Assembly (NCBI RefSeq): GCF_024172165.1
Contig: NZ_JAMZEB010000002.1
Span: 10,142,501 to 10,206,500, forward strand
Origin: Nonomuraea thailandensis
GTDB lineage: Bacteria; Actinomycetota; Actinomycetes; Streptosporangiales; Streptosporangiaceae
Reading direction: 5' to 3'
DNA length: 64,000 bases
The notes beneath the pieces were generated by a model. The model made no database searches, was not told the DNA's origin, and saw nothing but the letters and a program-made list of their open reading frames with translations. This document shows positions 62,529 through 64,000 of the stretch, piece by piece; the first letter of the stretch is position 1, and each line of letters begins with the position of its first letter. Made by a program: the position numbers and the translations under genes.

Positions 62529-64000
62529 GTGAGTAACAGCATGAATGAGGGGCCGGCCCGCCCGGGGAGGCGCCGTCGATCCAGCTCATCCCGTTCTGTG
62601 CCCCAGAGTTCTCCTCCCCAAACCGGCGAGCCGGGGTGGGGCGCGGCCCAGCCGCCCCGTCGTCCTGAAGCGGCCTACGAGCAGACGGGCGCGATGGCCG
62701 CGCAGCCGTACGACGACCCGGCCGCCAGACGCGCCCAGCCGCGTGCGGGGCGTGCCGAGCAGCCGCGCGGGAGCCATCCCGAGCAGCCGCCGCAGCATGG
62801 AGGCCACCCCGAGCAGCAGCCGCCGCGCTCCCGCAGCCGCCAGGATACGCGCACGCTGGGTAACCAGGAGACGATCATCAGTGACGCGCCGCGCCGTTCG
62901 CGCCGGCGCGGCTCGGGCGAGCCGCCCGAGCCCCCGGGGCCGCCGACGAAGAAGGACGGCGGCGGCCGGGGCGGCTGGCGCAGGTTCGTGCCGAGCTGGA
63001 AGATCGTCGTGGCCGGCACCGTGGTGCTCGCGGCGGGCCTGTTCGGCATGATCATGGTCGCGTACGCCAACACCCCGGTCCCCACCTCCGCGCAGAGCGA
63101 GGCGACGGCCCAGCAGAGCACCATCTACTACCGCGACGGCAAGAACGAGATCGCCAGGCTCGGCTACAAGCGCGAGATCGTCCCCTTCGCCAAGATGGAC
63201 GAGGACGTCAGGAACGCCGCCGTCGCGATCGAGAACAAGACGTTCTGGGAGGACTCCGGGATCTCCGTCTCCGGCATGGTCCGCTCGGTCTACAACACCG
63301 TCACGGGCCAGCAGCTCCAGGGCGCCTCGACGATCACCCAGCAGATGGCCCGCGGTTACTACGACGGCCTCAGCCAGGAGGTCTCGATCCAGCGCAAGGT
63401 CAAGGAGATCTTCGTCGCGGTCAAGCTCGACGAGAGCATGTCCAAGGAGGACATCCTCGAGACCTACCTCAACACCATCAACTTCGGCCGCGCGTACGGC
63501 GTCGAGGCCGCCGCGAAGGCGTACTTCCCCGGCAAGAACATCACCGCCGCGAAGCTGACCCCCGAGCAGGGCGCCTACCTGGCCGCGCGCATCCAGCAGC
63601 CCAACTGGGACCACGACTCCTCGGCGCTGCAGTGGCGCTTCAAGGAAGTCATCAAGAACATGGCCGAGCTGTGGCCCGACAAGTACGGCAACCTCCCGCA
63701 GACCGCCAAGTTCCCCAAGACGCGCGCCTCCGCCGGCAACGACGACCTGGGCGGGCTCAACGGCTACATGGTCAAGCAGGTGCTGGCCGAGCTGGAGACC
63801 CGCGGCCTGACCGAGGAAGAGATCAAGAGCGGCGGCTACCACATCGTCTCGACCTTCGACAGAAGGCTCATGAAGGCCGCGCAGACGGCCGTGAAGAGCA
63901 CGATGCAGGCCTACAACCTGGGCACGGAGTTCCACGGCGGCCTGGCCGCGGTGAACCCGAAGAACGGGCGCGTGCTCGCCTTCTACGGCGGCGACGACTA
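62529..64000 (+). CDS. Class A penicillin-binding protein, 5' part
   Basis: Bifunctional peptidoglycan glycosyltransferase/transpeptidase, running off the right edge after about 490 residues. A disordered Arg/Pro/Gln-rich cytoplasmic tail (about 1-150) leads to one membrane helix (WKIVVAGTVVLAAGLFGMIM). The family-51 glycosyltransferase follows: AVAIENKTFWEDSGISV (usual EDxxFxxHxG has diverged: F-W-E-D-S-G), GASTITQQMARGYYDG, RKVKEIFVAVKLDE and YLNTINFGRAYGVEAAA. The transpeptidase domain begins near GLAAVNPKNGRVLAFYGGDD. GTG 62529 is listed; ATG 62541 is also possible. Confidence 0.94.
   Translation, partial: MSNSMNEGPARPGRRRRSSSSRSVPQSSPPQTGEPGWGAAQPPRRPEAAYEQTGAMAAQPYDDPAARRAQPRAGRAEQPRGSHPEQPPQHGGHPEQQPPRSRSRQDTRTLGNQETIISDAPRRSRRRGSGEPPEPPGPPTKKDGGGRGGWRRFVPSWKIVVAGTVVLAAGLFGMIMVAYANTPVPTSAQSEATAQQSTIYYRDGKNEIARLGYKREIVPFAKMDEDVRNAAVAIENKTFWEDSGISVSGMVRSVYNTVTGQQLQGASTITQQMARGYYDGLSQEVSIQRKVKEIFVAVKLDESMSKEDILETYLNTINFGRAYGVEAAAKAYFPGKNITAAKLTPEQGAYLAARIQQPNWDHDSSALQWRFKEVIKNMAELWPDKYGNLPQTAKFPKTRASAGNDDLGGLNGYMVKQVLAELETRGLTEEEIKSGGYHIVSTFDRRLMKAAQTAVKSTMQAYNLGTEFHGGLAAVNPKNGRVLAFYGGDD

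Overview
The window (64 kb, roughly 70% G+C by eye) is the replication-origin region of a high-GC actinobacterial chromosome. The gene order rpmH / dnaA / dnaN / gnd / recF / dciA / gyrB / gyrA / DUF3566, with rnpA-yidD-yidC-jag-rsmG-parA-parB on the other side, is typical of Actinobacteria. A gnd gene between dnaN and recF, abundant GTG and TTG starts, several MocR/TetR/PadR regulators and a WD40 remnant suggest a Streptosporangiales-like organism (for example a Nonomuraea relative). That genus-level guess is inference only.

Layout. (1) Positions 1-22.3 kb are an accessory arm of short regulator/target pairs: a truncated copper P1B-ATPase, MocR/MFS, a universal stress protein, a broken LuxR gene, a DHA2-type MFS, a copper group (membrane protein, PCu(A)C chaperone, Tat-exported DyP peroxidase), MocR/PaiB, GbsR, DUF418/TetR, a methyltransferase, TetR/AhpD-like, ArsR/SDR, a hydrolase and MerR/aldo-keto reductase. 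Several pairs are separated by clear dyad operators. (2) 22.3-35 kb: tRNA-Ile(GAT), then the leftward replication operon from dnaA to DUF3566, with oriC between dnaN and dnaA and more DnaA boxes between dnaA and rpmH. (3) 35-42.6 kb: the rightward rpmH-to-parB cluster, with parS sites in parA and clustered behind parB, and an unusual 1.75 kb spacer between parA and parB. (4) 42.6-64 kb: threonine aldolase, a D-Ala-D-Ala-ligase-type gene, an aminotransferase, GNAT, trxA-trxB, a sigM-like sigma/anti-sigma pair, a pseudokinase, murJ and DUF6049 (an arrangement resembling mycobacterial Rv3909-Rv3914), a YbaK-type deacylase, CCA-adding enzyme, MFS, idi, ino1-padR, DUF5318 and the start of a class A penicillin-binding protein.

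The core genes cooperate in initiation (DnaA, DciA, DnaN, gyrase), origin segregation (ParA/ParB/parS), ribosome and RNA maturation (L34, RnpA, RsmG, CCA enzyme), membrane insertion (YidC/YidD/Jag) and peptidoglycan synthesis and its control (MurJ, pseudokinase, SigM pair, Ddl, PBP). I did not see a clearly new multi-gene defence or biosynthetic system. The most unusual material is: the parA-parB spacer with its 57-bp repeats; DnaA boxes inside variable parts of recF and dciA and in a convergent gap about 19 kb from oriC; two in-frame duplications of gene 3' ends; a DyP peroxidase with Glu at the usual distal Asp; a LuxR gene apparently fused by deletion; and parS-like sites far from parAB.
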